DNA from: Candidatus Dormiibacterota bacterium
GTDB lineage: Bacteria; Chloroflexota; Dormibacteria; Dormibacterales; Dormibacteraceae
NCBI GenBank assembly: GCA_003151665.1
Contig: PLYD01000125.1
Coordinates: forward strand, 1 to 13,017
DNA: 13,017 bases
Reading direction: 5' to 3'
Shown piece after piece: positions 12,358 to 13,017 of the stretch. The first letter of the stretch is position 1. The number at the start of each line of letters is the position of its first letter. The position numbers were made by a program, and so were the translations under genes. The notes below the pieces were generated by a model. The model searched no databases. It saw only the letters and a list, made by a program, of their open reading frames with translations, and had not been told where the DNA came from.

Positions 12358-13017
12358 GTGGCAAGGCGCGGAGTCATCGCTGCGGTCCGTGACGCGATCG
12401 CGTCCCGACGCGCCTCTGCCGAGGAAGTGGTGCGGCTCGCGTTCGAACTTATCGAGCGCCTGGACGGGCCCATCAACGCCGTTGTCGCCTTGCGTGGCGA
12501 CGAAGCCGTCGCCGAAGCCCAAGCGCTCGACCGAGCCGGGGGCGCCGGCGGGGTGCTGGCGGGCGTGCCTGTCCTGGTCAAGGACCTGGAAGACGTCGCC
12601 GGCATGAGGACCACGATGGGTTCGACTTTGTTCGCCGACGCACCAGCCGCCAAGGCTGATGGCCTCGTGCCATCACGGCTGCGAGCGGTCGGCGGCATCG
12701 TGGTCGGCAAGACGAACCTGCCGGAGTTCGCCTCCGAGGGGTTCACGTCTAACCTGCTCTTCGGCACCACTCGAAATCCGTGGGCTGTGGATTGGTCGCC
12801 GGGCGGCTCAAGCGGCGGTTCGGCCGCCGCCGTCGCCGCGGGCATGACTCCCATCGCGACGGCCACCGATGGCGGAGGCTCGATACGAATCCCGGCAGCG
12901 TTCTGCGGCCTGGTGGGGATCAAACCCACCAACGGCGTGATCGGCCGCCGCCCGATCCCCGACTGGATCGATTTCTCCACCGACGGGCCTTTCGCGACCA
13001 CCGTCGCTGACCTTCGA
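12358..13017 (+). CDS. Amidase-signature family enzyme (N-terminal part, runs off the right edge)
   Basis: The first 220 codons of an amidase that hydrolyses carbon-nitrogen amide bonds. The full Ser-cisSer-Lys triad is visible: Lys75 in VPVLVKD, cis-Ser151 in SPGGSSGGSAAAVAAGM, and nucleophile Ser175 in TDGGGSIRIPAAFCGLVGIKPT. The spacing of 24 residues between the serines is normal for the family. The C-terminal half lies beyond 13017. The GTG at 12358 is the first usable start: an in-frame TAG at 12346-12348 blocks anything earlier, and the protein begins with the usual short helix (VIAAVRDAIASRRASAEEVVRLAFELIERL...INAVV). No ribosome binding site is seen. Similar to general bacterial amidases; not GatA by context, as gatB and gatC are absent, but this cannot be excluded. 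Confidence 0.92.
   Translation, partial: MARRGVIAAVRDAIASRRASAEEVVRLAFELIERLDGPINAVVALRGDEAVAEAQALDRAGGAGGVLAGVPVLVKDLEDVAGMRTTMGSTLFADAPAAKADGLVPSRLRAVGGIVVGKTNLPEFASEGFTSNLLFGTTRNPWAVDWSPGGSSGGSAAAVAAGMTPIATATDGGGSIRIPAAFCGLVGIKPTNGVIGRRPIPDWIDFSTDGPFATTVADLR

Noticed and set aside
12345..13001. 218-codon minus-strand frame opposite the amidase
   Set aside because: It is low-complexity Ala/Pro/Ser sequence. The plus strand encodes the complete amidase triad.
1..13017. CRISPR arrays, insertion sequences, prophage or defence genes
   Set aside because: No regularly spaced repeats, transposase, integrase or terminal inverted repeats were seen. All recognised genes are metabolic, sensory or housekeeping.

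Overview
The window is GC-rich bacterial chromosomal DNA, densely packed with genes. Several genes use GTG or TTG starts, and many junctions are stop/start overlaps (GTGA, ATGA, TTGA). Two features resemble mycobacterial gene families: a succinate dehydrogenase of the Sdh1 type and a two-component pair that closely resembles DevS/DosS-DevR/DosR. This suggests an actinobacterium or a related high-GC soil lineage (Chloroflexota/Dormibacterota-like). That placement is inference from remembered family sequences, not a search. I see no rRNA, tRNA, CRISPR array, transposase or phage gene.

Layout. (1) 1-2668: the end of an upstream, probably membrane-subunit gene, then sdhA and sdhB. (2) 2749-3195: an SRPBCC-fold protein, convergent with (3) 3189-5476: a minus-strand operon of a two-GAF sensor kinase and a NarL/DevR-type response regulator. 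(4) 5615-7180: a CBS-pair protein, divergent from the kinase, then a zinc alcohol dehydrogenase. (5) 7192-8303: a strong hairpin, an orphan 50-residue amidase C-terminus with its own ribosome binding site, and a patatin-like lipase coupled to it. (6) 8313-9269: a small UBP-type zinc-finger protein (minus) divergent from a YdeI/OmpD-associated protein (plus). (7) 9513-11878: a PAS-PAS hybrid histidine kinase and a coupled single-domain receiver. (8) 11875-13017: a GNAT acetyltransferase (minus) and, 21 bp away and divergent, an amidase that runs off the right edge.

The most interesting part is 2670-7180. The kinase GAF1 domain keeps the histidine and the tyrosine 22 residues later that correspond, from memory, to the heme ligand and O2-contacting residue of mycobacterial DosS. 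Four intergenic 14-bp sites resembling GGGTCCTTCGGCCC, itself close to a DosR half-palindrome, sit upstream of the SRPBCC gene (two sites, 23 bp apart), between the kinase and the CBS gene, and upstream of the alcohol dehydrogenase. Together they suggest a compact, locally encoded redox/oxygen-sensing regulon: heme sensor, DevR-type regulator, CBS protein, alcohol dehydrogenase and SRPBCC protein, next to respiratory succinate dehydrogenase. The protein calls are solid; the operator and heme assignments are hypotheses.
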